NCBI RefSeq assembly: GCF_003610535.1
Contig: NZ_RAPN01000003.1
Coordinates: 293,804 to 357,803, forward strand
DNA: 64,000 nucleotides
DNA from: Mangrovibacterium diazotrophicum
Lineage (GTDB): Bacteria; Bacteroidota; Bacteroidia; Bacteroidales; Prolixibacteraceae
Direction of reading: 5' to 3'
Part shown: positions 63,970 to 64,000 of the stretch, piece by piece
Numbering within the stretch: position 1 is the first letter of the stretch
Layout of the letters: every line of letters starts with the position of its first letter
Notes under the pieces: generated by a model
What the model was told of the DNA's origin: nothing
What the model saw: the letters and a program-made list of their open reading frames with translations, nothing else
Database searches by the model: none
Made by a program: the position numbers and the translations under genes

Positions 63970-64000
63970 CACCCGCTTTGAGAGACACGGGGCCACAAGC

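Noticed and set aside
63962..64000. Start of an rRNA operon at the right edge
   Set aside because: Only a strong promoter and about 25 transcribed bases are inside the window; no rRNA or tRNA sequence can be identified, so the downstream gene is left uncalled.

Overview
The window looks like chromosomal DNA of a pectin-degrading Bacteroidota, most likely a Marinilabiliales/Prolixibacteraceae-type marine or sediment bacterium. This placement is inferred from gene content and signals, not from a phylogeny. The evidence is two SusC/SusD polysaccharide utilisation loci (PULs), a type IX secretion sorting domain, a hybrid two-component system, a FecR/ECF sigma pair, promoters of the TTG-N19/21-TAnnTTTG type, and few Shine-Dalgarno sequences.

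Layout. 1-4.8 kb: a hexapeptide-repeat acyltransferase, a long empty stretch, three tiny membrane proteins, a possible plus-strand small RNA with its own terminator, an ECF sigma factor with a membrane-protein partner, and an AlkD-like DNA repair protein. 4.8-9.8 kb: two different class II fructose-bisphosphate aldolases transcribed divergently, a Na+-dependent (NSS) transporter and a membrane-anchored helix-hairpin-helix protein. 9.9-24.9 kb: a translation/transcription block holding rpsU, a XerC/D-type recombinase, a short hpf, tRNA-Thr/Tyr/Gly/Thr, tuf, secE, nusG, rplK, rplA, rplJ, rplL, rpoB, rpoC and a DUF3467 gene, with hairpins after tuf, rplL and rpoB. A tRNA-shaped remnant without an anticodon arm lies between tuf and secE. 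24.9-26.6 kb: citrate synthase and dodecin.

26.9-58.6 kb is a pectin island made of two facing PULs. The plus-strand PUL is for arabinan: hybrid sensor/regulator, a 55-residue secreted peptide, a surface lipoprotein with a duplicated module, SusC, SusD and two GH43 arabinanases. The minus-strand PUL is for homogalacturonan: ECF sigma, FecR, an STN-bearing SusC, SusD, a DUF5123-like lipoprotein, a giant CE8-PL1 fusion exported by type IX secretion, and a lipoprotein PL1 pectate lyase. A GH51 arabinofuranosidase and a small unknown gene sit where they converge. Together they would remove methyl esters, cut the galacturonan backbone, trim arabinan side chains and import the products. One PUL is governed by a periplasmic sugar-sensing HTCS and the other by a transport-coupled sigma/anti-sigma relay.

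59.0-64.0 kb: etfB, etfA and an acyl-CoA dehydrogenase in one operon, a convergent coiled-coil membrane protein, and a strong promoter at the right edge whose gene lies outside the window.
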